From an uncultured Porphyromonadaceae bacterium (GTDB taxonomy: Bacteria > Bacteroidota > Bacteroidia > Bacteroidales > Muribaculaceae): DNA of 64,000 bases. The translations under genes and the position numbers were made by a program. Shown here one piece after another: positions 1 through 9,744 of this stretch. The notes under the pieces are model-generated. The model worked only from the letters and a program-made list of their open reading frames with translations. It was not told the origin of the DNA and searched no databases. The stretch is taken from the NCBI GenBank assembly GCA_947175645.1, contig CAMWNP010000003.1, positions 93,629 to 157,628 of the forward strand, read 5' to 3'. Within the stretch, counting starts at the first letter, position 1, and every line of letters starts with the position of its first letter.

Positions 1-933
1 AAATACCATCAGGACCCCCGCGAATTCCGTAAGTCACTTGAAGAGATAGGATTTTTCGAACCGTTCAACCTCGGTATCGCGGGCGAACGTGTCCCCAGGG
101 TACCTGAAACCAAGAGCCGTGTGGCGCTCTCACGCATGTGCTACGGCTACAGCACCGAGATACCTCCCGTCTACACCCTGGCAATGTACAATGCCATAGC
201 CAATGACGGCGTTTTCGTCAAGCCCCGCCTGGTGTCACAGATGAGCAATAAGGACACCGTAATCGACATCCCCGTGTCAAACATCCGTGACAGAATCTGC
301 TCTGTGGAGAATGCAGTAAAACTGCGTACCATGCTGCGTGATGTTGTCCTTGAGGGTACCGCACGCAGGCTGCAAGACACACGTGTGGCCATCGCGGGTA
401 AAACCGGAACCTGCTACACCGTCAATCCTGATACACGCCAGTATGACAAGGCACGTAAACGCCTCGCTTTCTGCGGATTCTTCCCATACGAGAATCCCAA
501 GTACTCCTGCATGGTGCTCACCTACTATCCCACGCGCGAGCGTTTCGGCGCGGCGGCCACCAGCGGCGACGTCCTCAAAAACATAGCCCTGAAGATGTAT
601 GCACGCGGTATGCTGGACAACAACAGCGACTACTCCGTAGACTCCCGCAAGGGTGATAAAGCAAAAGTGCTTCTCACTTCGAAACCTGAAAATTACGACA
701 ACATATCATCAATAGCCGGCATCGACTGCGGCAGCATGAAAGTGATTGCTCCCTCAAAGCCTGACGGACACGTCCCGAATGTTGTGGGATTGAGCCTGCG
801 CGAGGCTATCGTCATGCTTGAAAGCCACGGATTCAATGTGGCTGTCAAAGGATCGGGCTACATCGCTTCACAAAACCCTGCAGCGGGAACACCGCTCCGC
901 CAGGGCGCCACAGTCACTCTTTCACCGGTATAA
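1..933 (+). CDS. ftsI: Penicillin-binding protein FtsI, C-terminal part (5' end outside window)
   Basis: The reading frame is open from base 1, so the gene begins upstream and only about 310 C-terminal residues are seen. This is the transpeptidase half of the division-specific class B penicillin-binding protein, which cross-links septal peptidoglycan in the periplasm. The KTGT active-site motif lies at 400-411. The last 55 residues form a PASTA domain, beginning around VPNVVGLSLREA, as is usual for Bacteroidetes FtsI. It ends 7 bases before murE and opens the wall and division cluster. The methionine-like codon at 121 is internal and not the start. The serine active-site motif would lie upstream of the window. 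Confidence 0.95.
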   Translation, partial: KYHQDPREFRKSLEEIGFFEPFNLGIAGERVPRVPETKSRVALSRMCYGYSTEIPPVYTLAMYNAIANDGVFVKPRLVSQMSNKDTVIDIPVSNIRDRICSVENAVKLRTMLRDVVLEGTARRLQDTRVAIAGKTGTCYTVNPDTRQYDKARKRLAFCGFFPYENPKYSCMVLTYYPTRERFGAAATSGDVLKNIALKMYARGMLDNNSDYSVDSRKGDKAKVLLTSKPENYDNISSIAGIDCGSMKVIAPSKPDGHVPNVVGLSLREAIVMLESHGFNVAVKGSGYIASQNPAAGTPLRQGATVTLSPV

Positions 934-940
934 GTCTATT

Positions 941-2404
941 ATGAAAAAACTCGCTCAACTAATCGCATCCATCGCCGTGACCCAGACCGTGGGTGACACG
1001 GCCATTGAGATTACATCAATCACGGCCGACTCACGTAAAGTAAGCCCCGGAGCATTGTTCGTGGCGGTAAAAGGGGTAAACGTCGACGGTCATTCCTTTA
1101 TTGACAAGGCTGTAGCCGCCGGTGCATCGGCCATCGTGGCTCAGAAACTCCCCGAAAAAACTGTCGAAGGAGTGACATACGTCCTCACACCTGACTCCGC
1201 TGTAGCACTCGGTTACCTCGCATCCGAATGGTGGGACAACCCTTCACGGAAATTGAAACTCGTGGGTGTTACCGGAACAAACGGCAAAACAACCATCGCC
1301 ACCCTCATCTATGAGATGGCCAGGCTCATGGGATACAAGGCAGGACTACTCTCAACAGTTGTCAACTATGTTGACACTGAGGCTGTTGCGGCAACTCATA
1401 CTACTCCCGACCCACTTGAACTGAACTCTCTGCTCCACAAAATGGTGGAGGCCGGATGTGACTACGCGGCTATGGAAGTGAGTTCACATGCCGCCCACCA
1501 GCACCGTATTTCCGGACTCACATTTGCGGGTGGAGTGTTCACCAACCTCACGCGTGACCACCTTGACTATCACAAGACTTTCGATGCTTATCTGGCTGCC
1601 AAAAAATCGTTCTTCGATTCACTTCCCGCAGATGCTTTCGCCCTTACCAACATCGATGACAAGAATGGTGAAGTGATGCTCCAGAACTGCAATGCACGGA
1701 AGAAAAGTTATTCGCTCCGACGCCCCGCTGATTTCGTGGGAAGAATAATAGAACAGCGTCTGGACGGCACACTGATGCAGTTCAACCGTCTGGAAGTGGA
1801 GACAATGTTCGTTGGACGCTTCAACGCCTATAACCTCACCGCACTTTTCGGGACATGCGTCCTGCTTGGCTGGAACACGGAAAAGATTCTGCTCAACATG
1901 AGCCGGCTTGTTCCCGTGGCCGGTCGTTTCCAGACAGTCCGTTCTCCCCGGATGGGCTATACCGCCATCGTCGACTATGCACATACACCTGACGCCGTGG
2001 TCAACGTGATCAACACCATCCGCGAGATTGTTGGTAACACGGCATCAATAATAACAGTGGTGGGTGCAGGTGGCAACCGCGACAAGGGTAAACGTCCCAT
2101 CATGGCACATGAGGCAGCCAAACTCTCTGACCGCGTGATTCTTACATCTGACAACCCCCGCGACGAGAATCCGCGCCAGATTATCCGAGACATGGAGGAG
2201 GGACTTGACACGCCACAGTTGCGCCGGCGTACGCTGACCGTCACTGACCGTGCCGAAGCCATCCGTGTGGCAACGGTGCTCGCCCATCGCGGCGACGTCA
2301 TTCTCATTGCCGGAAAGGGGCATGAGAACTATCAGGAAATCAACGGTGTACGTCATCATTTTAACGATAAAGAGGAACTTGAAAATATTTTCCGCGAAGA
2401 ATAA
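941..2404 (+). CDS. murE: UDP-MurNAc-tripeptide synthetase (meso-DAP adding)
   Basis: MurE, 487 residues, adds the third stem-peptide residue to UDP-MurNAc-L-Ala-D-Glu in the cytoplasm. The ATP-binding motif TGTNGKT lies at residues 111-117. The motif DNPR is at 404-407, the signature of enzymes that add meso-diaminopimelate rather than lysine, so m-DAP-type peptidoglycan is predicted. I start at ATG 941, 7 bases after ftsI, because MKKLAQLI matches the usual N-terminus. The frame stays open further upstream, but that would run into the PASTA domain of ftsI. It is separated from mraY by two bases, consistent with one operon. Confidence 0.96.
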   Translation: MKKLAQLIASIAVTQTVGDTAIEITSITADSRKVSPGALFVAVKGVNVDGHSFIDKAVAAGASAIVAQKLPEKTVEGVTYVLTPDSAVALGYLASEWWDNPSRKLKLVGVTGTNGKTTIATLIYEMARLMGYKAGLLSTVVNYVDTEAVAATHTTPDPLELNSLLHKMVEAGCDYAAMEVSSHAAHQHRISGLTFAGGVFTNLTRDHLDYHKTFDAYLAAKKSFFDSLPADAFALTNIDDKNGEVMLQNCNARKKSYSLRRPADFVGRIIEQRLDGTLMQFNRLEVETMFVGRFNAYNLTALFGTCVLLGWNTEKILLNMSRLVPVAGRFQTVRSPRMGYTAIVDYAHTPDAVVNVINTIREIVGNTASIITVVGAGGNRDKGKRPIMAHEAAKLSDRVILTSDNPRDENPRQIIRDMEEGLDTPQLRRRTLTVTDRAEAIRVATVLAHRGDVILIAGKGHENYQEINGVRHHFNDKEELENIFREE

Positions 2405-2406
2405 AC

Positions 2407-3672
2407 ATGCTTTACTATCTGTTCAACTTACTTGCACAACAGGATTTTCCGGGAGCCCGACTGATGGGCTACATCTCTGTCCGCTTCTCTGTGGCAATGG
2501 TCCTGTCGCTCTTCATAGCCATATTTATAGGTAAACGAATAATCCGTCAACTACAGAAACAGCAGGTAGGAGAAATTATCCGTGACCTTGGTCTGGAAGG
2601 GCAGATGAAGAAAACCGGCACACCCACAATGGGAGGTATCATCATCATCATCTCCATCCTCATACCTTGCCTCCTGGTGGGCGACCTCACAAGTGTCTAC
2701 ATGCTCCTGATGCTCTGCACCACAGTGTGGCTCGGTATTCTGGGATTCCTTGACGACTGGATCAAGGTTGTGAAAAAGAACAAGGAGGGTATGAGCGGGC
2801 GCTACAAAATCATCGGACAGGTTGGTCTTGGTCTGATCGTAGGTCTGACCATGTATCTCAGCCCTGACATCGTCATACGTGAGAACACCGAGGTTCAGAA
2901 CGTGGAGACTTCCGAGATTGTGGATGTCGTCTATGAATCTGACCCCGTCAAGACACCCGTGACCACCATCCCTTTCGTGAAGAACAATAACTTCGACTAC
3001 GGATGGCTCACTTCATGGGCCGGAAAATATGGTGAGACAGCGGCATGGATTCTTTTCATAATAGTGACGGTTTTCGTGGTAACCGCCACCTCCAACGGCG
3101 CTAACCTCACGGACGGACTCGACGGACTCGCCACAGGTTCCTCCGCCATCATAGGAGCCGCACTTGCCATTATGGCATATCTTGGAAGTAACGTCATCTA
3201 TTCCTCCTATCTTAATATAATGTATATACCGGGCAGCGAGGAACTGGTGGTCTACATGGCTGCATTCATTGGTGCGCTGATAGGTTTCCTCTGGTACAAC
3301 GCATATCCCGCGCAGGTGTTCATGGGTGACACCGGCTCGCTGACCCTCGGTGGAATAATCGCGGTCTTCGCGTTGCTGATCCATAAGGAACTGCTTCTTC
3401 CTCTCCTCTGTGCCATATTCTTTGTTGAGGATTTGTCAGTGATGATGCAGGTTGCCTACTTCAAGTACACGAAAAAGAAATTCGGTACAGGCAAACGAAT
3501 CTTCAAGATGACCCCTCTTCACCATCACTATCAGAAGCCGGGAAATAACGGAATAGATGCTATTATCCAAAAACCGCTGCAACCGGTTCCGGAATCAAAA
3601 ATCGTAACACGTTTCTGGATCATAGGGCTTATTTTTGCCGTTTTGACATTCGTTACTTTAAAAATTCGCTAA
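2407..3672 (+). CDS. mraY: Phospho-MurNAc-pentapeptide transferase MraY
   Basis: MraY, 421 residues, is a polytopic inner-membrane enzyme that transfers phospho-MurNAc-pentapeptide to undecaprenyl phosphate, giving lipid I. Visible motifs are the paired aspartates of FLDDWIK (116-117), NLTDGLDG (233-240) and a histidine-rich loop HHHYQKPG near residue 370. Compared with the roughly 360-residue proteobacterial enzyme there is an extra polar segment at about 152-198, rich in E, V and T, between membrane helices. Such an insertion is familiar in Bacteroidetes MraY. It lies two bases after murE and 23 before murD. Confidence 0.96.
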   Translation: MLYYLFNLLAQQDFPGARLMGYISVRFSVAMVLSLFIAIFIGKRIIRQLQKQQVGEIIRDLGLEGQMKKTGTPTMGGIIIIISILIPCLLVGDLTSVYMLLMLCTTVWLGILGFLDDWIKVVKKNKEGMSGRYKIIGQVGLGLIVGLTMYLSPDIVIRENTEVQNVETSEIVDVVYESDPVKTPVTTIPFVKNNNFDYGWLTSWAGKYGETAAWILFIIVTVFVVTATSNGANLTDGLDGLATGSSAIIGAALAIMAYLGSNVIYSSYLNIMYIPGSEELVVYMAAFIGALIGFLWYNAYPAQVFMGDTGSLTLGGIIAVFALLIHKELLLPLLCAIFFVEDLSVMMQVAYFKYTKKKFGTGKRIFKMTPLHHHYQKPGNNGIDAIIQKPLQPVPESKIVTRFWIIGLIFAVLTFVTLKIR

Positions 3673-3695
3673 TCCACACAGACAACTGCATACAA

Positions 3696-5051
3696 ATGAA
3701 CAACAAACGCATAGTAGTGTTAGGTGGAGGAGAAAGCGGTGTGGGTGCCGCAATCCTCGCCAAAGTCAAGGGATTTGATGTTTTCCTCAGTGACATGGGA
3801 ACTATCGCTACCCATTACAAGGAGGCTCTTGATCAGTATGAAATAGAGTGGGAGGAGGGACATCACACCGAACAACTTATCCTTAATGCCACCGAAGTGG
3901 TGAAAAGCCCGGGTATACCTCCCACGGCACCACTGATAAGAAAACTGGTGGAACTCGGAACCCCGGTGATATCCGAAATTGAATTCGCCGGACGTTACAC
4001 TGATGCCAAAATGGTATGTATAACAGGCAGTAACGGTAAAACCACAACTACTCTGCTGACGTATCACATTCTCAAGAACGCAGGTCTGAACGTGGGGCTT
4101 GCCGGAAATGTGGGCAAATCACTGGCTTGGCAGGTGGCTACCGTCAAACATGATGTTTATGTTATTGAACTGAGCAGTTTCCAGTTGGAGAACATGTATG
4201 ATTTCAAGGCCGACGTGGCTGTTATCATGAACATAACCCCTGACCACATGGACCGCTACGACTACCAGATGCAGAACTATGTCAAGGCCAAGTTCCGCAT
4301 TATCAATAACCTCACCTCGGAGGATGCGCTGATTTACTGGCAGGACGACCCCGTCATCACCGAGCAACTCAAGCATGTGACCACGCAGGCACGCCTTTTC
4401 CCGTTCTCCGAGGAGCATGAGGGGAGTGAGACCGCAGCGTGGGTGGATGATGATAACCTCCTGGTTTTCAATACTCCGACTGAGCATCTAAACATGCCAC
4501 GCGCTGATCTCGCGCTCTCAGGACTGCATAATCTTTTCAACTCCATGGCTGCCGGACTCTCGGCCTGCCTGATGAATGTGCGGAAAGAGGATATCCGCAG
4601 GTCTCTCTCTGATTTCGAGGGTGTGGAGCACCGTCTGGAATTCGTTGCCGAGATTGATTCCGTGCGCTACATCAACGATTCCAAGGCAACCAATGTCAAC
4701 TCTTGCTGGTATGCCCTGGAAAGTATGCCTGACACCAAATCCACAGTACTTATCCTGGGGGGAAAGGACAAGGGTAACGACTATTCCGAGATCGAGCCAC
4801 TGGTGAGTCAGCGAGTCAAGGCAATCGTGGCCATGGGAAAGGATAACTCCAAGATCATGGAGTTTTTCAATGGCAAAGTCCCGGTGTTGGTGTCTACCTC
4901 ATCGCTTGAAGAGGCAGTTGCAGAATGCCGTCGGGCAGCCGCTCCCGGCGACACCGTCCTGCTTTCACCATGCTGCGCAAGTTTTGATCTCTTCAAGAGT
5001 TACGAGGACCGCGGTACTCAGTTCAAGAATGTCGTCAAGGCTCTGAAATAA
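3696..5051 (+). CDS. murD: UDP-MurNAc-L-alanine:D-glutamate ligase
   Basis: MurD, 451 residues, is a cytoplasmic ligase adding D-glutamate to UDP-MurNAc-L-alanine. The N-terminal Rossmann-like segment begins IVVLGGGESGVG and the Mur-ligase P-loop GSNGKTTT is at residues 111-118. Downstream there are the central-domain motif MNITPDHMDRY and the C-terminal NDSKATN stretch. Length fits the family. It follows mraY by 23 bases and precedes ftsW by 35, in the usual dcw order. Confidence 0.96.
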   Translation: MNNKRIVVLGGGESGVGAAILAKVKGFDVFLSDMGTIATHYKEALDQYEIEWEEGHHTEQLILNATEVVKSPGIPPTAPLIRKLVELGTPVISEIEFAGRYTDAKMVCITGSNGKTTTTLLTYHILKNAGLNVGLAGNVGKSLAWQVATVKHDVYVIELSSFQLENMYDFKADVAVIMNITPDHMDRYDYQMQNYVKAKFRIINNLTSEDALIYWQDDPVITEQLKHVTTQARLFPFSEEHEGSETAAWVDDDNLLVFNTPTEHLNMPRADLALSGLHNLFNSMAAGLSACLMNVRKEDIRRSLSDFEGVEHRLEFVAEIDSVRYINDSKATNVNSCWYALESMPDTKSTVLILGGKDKGNDYSEIEPLVSQRVKAIVAMGKDNSKIMEFFNGKVPVLVSTSSLEEAVAECRRAAAPGDTVLLSPCCASFDLFKSYEDRGTQFKNVVKALK

Positions 5052-5086
5052 ACACTCTTCTCTCACCATTCCCACATTTCTCCACC

Positions 5087-6373
5087 ATGTCAGAAACTTC
5101 TGCCAAAGCAGTATCCACGGAACCTCAGGTACGCAAACCTGACAAATACATCTGGGCAATCTACATAGGGCTCTGCTTTATCTCGGTCATTGAACTTTAC
5201 AGTGCATCATCCTTTGAAGTGCGGGCCAACAACGTGTTCATGCCCCTTATCCGTCACACCATCCTGTTGGGGATTGGAGCGGCGATTGTCTATGCCGTGT
5301 CGCGCATCAACTACCGGTGGTGTATCCTTTTCACCCCGTTCTTCATCTTTCTCAGCGTGGGACTCGCGGCCTATGTGCTCCTTGCCGGTGAGGTGGTCAA
5401 CGGTGCCCGACGCTCACTGACCATACTCGGGTTTATGATTCAGCCGGCCGAGTTTCTCAAACTCTCATCCGTCCTGGCCATTTCGCTGTTTATGTCAAAG
5501 TTCAGCGGAAACGGCAGCAACCGGGGTGTGATATATTCCGGAATAGCGGTGTTGGTGTTCAGCGGCCTCCTTTTCTTTCAGGGACTTACAAACACCATCC
5601 TGCTGATGGGAATCTCCCTTTCCATGATGGTCATCGGTGGTATTCCGTGGAAGAAACTGGGTATTCTTCTGCTGGTCTACGGATGCTTCGGCGCAGGGGG
5701 TGTGTTTGTAAAAATGAACTCCGAGTCGAAACGTGCCGAGACAACCGAGGCGACAGCAAGCATGGAGGCGCGTGGTGAAGGACGTATGGCAACCTGGATG
5801 GCACGTCTGGAACGTTTTATGGGTTCCGGGGACACCGTTCCCAAGTATGACAGGCCTATCGACGGTAACAATGCCCAGGAGATGTATTCCTACATGGCTC
5901 AGGCCCACGGTGGGGTGGTTGGCGTGATGCCGGGCAACTCACGTGAAACTTCACGTCTGCCGCTGGCTTTTTCTGACTTCATCTTCTCCATTGTGGTCGA
6001 GGAGTTCGGCTTTATCGGCGGATTCCTGCTGTTGATGGTCTACCTCTCGCTGATGGCGCGTGCCGGAAACATTGCCAGCCGTTGCAAACGGTCCTATCCC
6101 GCCATGCTTGTAATCGGTATGGCTGTATTTATAGTCCTGCAGGCGCTTATCCACATGGCCATAGTGGTGGGAGTGTCGCCGGTGAGCGGTCAGCCTCTGC
6201 CGCTGATATCAAAAGGTGGAAGTTCAATTCTGATAACTTCGCTGGCTTTCGGAATCATGCTCAGCGTGAGCCGATTCGCCGCACGTAACGATCAATCAAA
6301 AGAAATCAAGGCTGAGGGTGAACTTCTCCCCGAAGAACTCCATGCCGAAAATCCTGCTCAACTTCATGACTAA
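5087..6373 (+). CDS. ftsW: Septal peptidoglycan polymerase FtsW (SEDS family)
   Basis: A 428-residue polytopic membrane protein of the SEDS (RodA/FtsW/SpoVE) family, the glycosyltransferase that works with FtsI at the septum. About ten hydrophobic segments are visible. A long polar loop lies around residues 205-275 in the extracytoplasmic position typical of FtsW. The motif GQPLPLISKGGSS near residue 370 is the family hallmark. Position between murD and murG supports FtsW over RodA. Its stop overlaps the start of murG by 8 bases, so the two are probably translationally coupled. Confidence 0.95.
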   Translation: MSETSAKAVSTEPQVRKPDKYIWAIYIGLCFISVIELYSASSFEVRANNVFMPLIRHTILLGIGAAIVYAVSRINYRWCILFTPFFIFLSVGLAAYVLLAGEVVNGARRSLTILGFMIQPAEFLKLSSVLAISLFMSKFSGNGSNRGVIYSGIAVLVFSGLLFFQGLTNTILLMGISLSMMVIGGIPWKKLGILLLVYGCFGAGGVFVKMNSESKRAETTEATASMEARGEGRMATWMARLERFMGSGDTVPKYDRPIDGNNAQEMYSYMAQAHGGVVGVMPGNSRETSRLPLAFSDFIFSIVVEEFGFIGGFLLLMVYLSLMARAGNIASRCKRSYPAMLVIGMAVFIVLQALIHMAIVVGVSPVSGQPLPLISKGGSSILITSLAFGIMLSVSRFAARNDQSKEIKAEGELLPEELHAENPAQLHD

Positions 6374-7457
6374 AGTATTGATTAGCGGGGGTGGTACCGG
6401 CGGTCACATTTTCCCCGCGCTTTCCATAGCAAACGCATTGCGCCGGCGTGATCCGGAAATTGAAATCCTGTTTGTGGGCGCTGACAACAGAATGGAAATG
6501 GAGCGTGTGCCCGCAGCCGGATACACCATTAAGGGACTGCCTGTGGCAGGTTTTTACCGCACGAAGATATGGCGTAACATACCTGTGCTGTTCAAATTGT
6601 GGAAGAGTATGAGGCTGGCGCGCTCGATAGTCCGTGAATTCAGACCTGACATTGCGGTAGGAGTTGGCGGGTATGCATCCGGGCCGGTACTCAAGCAGGC
6701 TCAGAAAAAAGGGATACCCACGCTGATTCAGGAACAGAACTCCTATGCCGGTGTGACAAACAAACTGTTGGCAAAGAAGGCCGATGCAATTTGTGTGGCT
6801 TACGGAAGTATGGACCGATTTTTCCCCTCAGAAAAAATAATTATGACGGGCAATCCGGTAAGAAAAGATATACTCTCATCAGAAATCACCCGTCAGGAAG
6901 CGAAACGCCAACTTGGGTTCGACCCTGAACTTCCTCTGGTGGTGGCTGTGGGTGGAAGTCTGGGCGCACGGACGGTCAACAATGCCATGAAGCGCGCTGT
7001 GGAGAGGTTCTCACGTGAAGGCGTTTCGGTGCTGTGGCAGACAGGCAAACTGTATGCCGAAGAATGTATCTCTGTGGGTGAGGGTGTGCCCAACCTTCAG
7101 GTTACACCCTTCGTAGGCCGGATGGATCTGGTTTACCGCGCCGCCGACCTTTTGGTGTCACGTGCCGGAGCAAGCACCATTTCGGAAATTCAACTCGTTG
7201 GCATACCCTCCGTACTGATTCCTTCCCCTAACGTTGCCGAGGATCACCAGAGGAAAAATGCTCTGGCACTTGTAGCACGTGATGCTGCAGTGATGATTGA
7301 GGATTCCGAGGCCGAGGACAAGTTGGGTGACGTGGTTATGGAACTGCTCGGTGATCCGGCCAGACTGAAAACCATTGGCGGCAATGCTGCTGAAATGGCA
7401 CTCCCTGATGCCGATGAGAAAATTGTGGATAAGATTTTCGAGATAATAGGAAAATGA
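6366..7457 (+). CDS. murG: UDP-GlcNAc:lipid I GlcNAc transferase MurG
   Basis: MurG, 363 residues, is a peripheral membrane GT-B glycosyltransferase that converts lipid I to lipid II. The glycine-rich donor-loop motif GGGTGGH is at residues 8-14. A second signature, SRAGASTISEIQ, sits in the C-terminal UDP-GlcNAc domain. I choose ATG 6366 because it places MTKVLISGGG at the family N-terminus; ATG 6342 would add 8 residues and overlap ftsW more. It overlaps the murC start by 4 bases (ATGA). Confidence 0.95.
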   Translation: MTKVLISGGGTGGHIFPALSIANALRRRDPEIEILFVGADNRMEMERVPAAGYTIKGLPVAGFYRTKIWRNIPVLFKLWKSMRLARSIVREFRPDIAVGVGGYASGPVLKQAQKKGIPTLIQEQNSYAGVTNKLLAKKADAICVAYGSMDRFFPSEKIIMTGNPVRKDILSSEITRQEAKRQLGFDPELPLVVAVGGSLGARTVNNAMKRAVERFSREGVSVLWQTGKLYAEECISVGEGVPNLQVTPFVGRMDLVYRAADLLVSRAGASTISEIQLVGIPSVLIPSPNVAEDHQRKNALALVARDAAVMIEDSEAEDKLGDVVMELLGDPARLKTIGGNAAEMALPDADEKIVDKIFEIIGK

Positions 7458-8821
7458 AAAACAACTTGTATTTTGTGGGAGCAGGAGGCATAGGCATGGC
7501 TGCTCTTGAACGATATTTCAAAGCCCGCGGCTGCAACGTGGCGGGATACGACCGTACTCCGTCCGATCTCACCCGACAACTCGGTGAGGAGGGTATAGAT
7601 ATAGTTTTTGATGATGATCCTGAACTTATACCGGCGCAATTCCGTGACCCTGCTACCACCATGGTTGTATATACTCCCGCTGTTCCGGACTCACACCGCG
7701 GACTGTCGTGGTTCCGCAGCAACGGGTTCGAAGTTGTGAAGCGTGCGGCCGTACTCGGTGCCGTCACACGCAGCAGCAAGAGCCTATGTTTTGCGGGGAC
7801 TCATGGGAAAACCACAACGTCATCCATGGCGGCCCACATCCTGAACTCTACTCCGGCTGCCGGCTGCAATGCCTTTCTGGGAGGGATACTCCGCAACTAC
7901 AACAGTAACTTCATCCTCAATGAACAGTCGGCATACTCTGTCATCGAGGCGGATGAGTTTGACCGCTCATTCCATCATCTTACACCCTATGTTGCCGTGA
8001 TTACAGCAACGGATCCCGATCATCTGGATATCTACGGAACCGAGGAGGCCTATCTTGAATCATTCGCCCGTTTCACCGAACTTATCAGTCCTGACGGGTT
8101 TCTTATCCTTCACACCGGACTGAAACTCCACCCACGTGTGAAAGAGAGCGTTAAAACATACTTCTACTCAAAGGATGACGGCGATTTCCATGCTGCCGAT
8201 ATCCGACATGAGGAGGGGAGGATAATCTTTGACTTTATCTATCCCGGGGGGATCATCCGTGACATAGAACTTGGTGTGCCTGTGGAAATAAACATTGAGA
8301 ATGCGGTTGCCGCCCTGGCCGCCTGTTCGCTTCTGCCTGAGTTTGATGCCGAGGCAGCACGTGAAGCAATCGCCACATACTCGGGTGCCAAGCGCCGTTT
8401 CGAGTTTTATCTGAAGGAGCCCGGAGGAAGGGTGATAATCGATGATTATGCCCATCATCCTGACGAACTCAAGGCTTCCATCAGGTCAGTGAAGGCACTT
8501 TATCCCAACCGTGAACTCACGGTGGCCTTCCAGCCTCACCTCTACACCCGTACCCGCGACTTCGCACCGGAGTTCGCGGAGGCTCTTTCTATGGCAGACT
8601 CAGTTGTGCTTCTCGACATTTATCCGGCACGTGAACTCCCCATAGAGGGTGTGACCTCAAAAATCATCTTTGATGATATAAAATGTGAAAAAAAACAACT
8701 CATTTGCAAAGATGATTTGATAAAGACAATAAAAAATAGTAACTTTGAAGTTCTTTTAACAGCGGGCGCCGGCGACATGGTTGAACTGATGCCCGAATTG
8801 GTCAATCAAGTGACGAAGTGA
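7454..8821 (+). CDS. murC: UDP-N-acetylmuramate:L-alanine ligase
   Basis: MurC, 455 residues, adds L-alanine to UDP-MurNAc, the first stem-peptide step. The N-terminal Rossmann motif FVGAGGIGM is at residues 7-15 and the ligase P-loop GTHGKTTT at 115-122, where the histidine is typical of MurC rather than MurD or MurE. The C-terminal motif DDYAHHPDE is also characteristic of MurC and Mpl. Mpl is the alternative family, but the dcw position favours MurC. The start overlaps the murG stop and the stop overlaps the GTG of ftsQ, giving 4-base overlaps at both ends. Confidence 0.94.
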   Translation: MKNNLYFVGAGGIGMAALERYFKARGCNVAGYDRTPSDLTRQLGEEGIDIVFDDDPELIPAQFRDPATTMVVYTPAVPDSHRGLSWFRSNGFEVVKRAAVLGAVTRSSKSLCFAGTHGKTTTSSMAAHILNSTPAAGCNAFLGGILRNYNSNFILNEQSAYSVIEADEFDRSFHHLTPYVAVITATDPDHLDIYGTEEAYLESFARFTELISPDGFLILHTGLKLHPRVKESVKTYFYSKDDGDFHAADIRHEEGRIIFDFIYPGGIIRDIELGVPVEINIENAVAALAACSLLPEFDAEAAREAIATYSGAKRRFEFYLKEPGGRVIIDDYAHHPDELKASIRSVKALYPNRELTVAFQPHLYTRTRDFAPEFAEALSMADSVVLLDIYPARELPIEGVTSKIIFDDIKCEKKQLICKDDLIKTIKNSNFEVLLTAGAGDMVELMPELVNQVTK

Positions 8822-9663
8822 GTAGAAAAGCGTTGACATACATGTTTCTTTCCATCATCCTGACTGGATATGCGGTGGCGGCTCTTGTTGTCACCCAGAT
8901 GATGTCGGCCCAGGAGAAACCTCACTCACTTCAGGTTTTTCTCTCCGATTCATCAAATCCCTTCGTGACAGAACAGGAGGTGAGAATGAACGCACTCGGC
9001 GCACTCCCCGAAAACTTCAGGAGTCTGCCGGCTGACAGCATCAACCTGCAGAAAGTGGAGGATGCTCTCAACGCCATTGACAATATAGAGGAGGCTAACG
9101 TCACACGCACCTATAAGGGTGACAAGACATCGATACGCGTTGATGTGTCGGCCATGATTCCGGTGGCACGCGTGTTTGACCGTGACCAGTCGTACTACAT
9201 AAACCGGCAGGGTAAACGCCTCACAGCCAATTATCGGTACAAGGTTGACGTACCCGTGGTGGTGGCTCATTTCACACGTAACGTTCCTCCTACTTATATT
9301 ATCCCGTTTGTGGACTATCTCCATTCGGACAGCCGATTCAACTCGTTGGTGTCGGCCGTAGGAGTTGAACCTGACGGCGACATAATCATCTATCCGATGG
9401 TGACTAATGCCAGGATAAATTTCGGCGACACCACTCTGATCAAAGATAAGGTACAACGCATAATGATTGCCTACAACAAGATAATGCGTAAACGCGGCTG
9501 GGATTACTATGACACTATCTCTGTTAAATTTGACAACCAGATAGTGGCTCATCGCCGCTATGGTCCGCCTGTCTACCATTCTCAGTTCCAGGATGCTGAT
9601 GATGACCACGGTCAGGTTGACTTCAACTACATGGACACAATCCAGATTGAACCGACTCCTTGA
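8818..9663 (+). CDS. ftsQ: Cell division protein FtsQ
   Basis: A 281-residue bitopic protein with a short cytoplasmic N-terminus, one hydrophobic segment (about residues 8-29) and a periplasmic part with a POTRA-like stretch at about 35-110, followed by a beta-domain. FtsQ is the scaffold of the FtsQBL divisome complex. Sequence conservation is low in this family, so the call leans on position between murC and ftsA and on topology. The start is GTG at 8818, overlapping the murC stop. An 81-base gap separates it from ftsA. Confidence 0.88.
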   Translation: MSRKALTYMFLSIILTGYAVAALVVTQMMSAQEKPHSLQVFLSDSSNPFVTEQEVRMNALGALPENFRSLPADSINLQKVEDALNAIDNIEEANVTRTYKGDKTSIRVDVSAMIPVARVFDRDQSYYINRQGKRLTANYRYKVDVPVVVAHFTRNVPPTYIIPFVDYLHSDSRFNSLVSAVGVEPDGDIIIYPMVTNARINFGDTTLIKDKVQRIMIAYNKIMRKRGWDYYDTISVKFDNQIVAHRRYGPPVYHSQFQDADDDHGQVDFNYMDTIQIEPTP

Positions 9664-9744
9664 TCCCGGAAAACAAATGACTCTAACACAAAACACAAAA
9701 ATATACAAGGTACGGAAGTACTGATAACAAGAAAAATAAGATAT

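Noticed and set aside
8953-9708. A 251-codon open frame opposite ftsQ
   Set aside because: It is the antisense of a well-supported dcw gene, with His/Val-rich, low-information translation and no family look.
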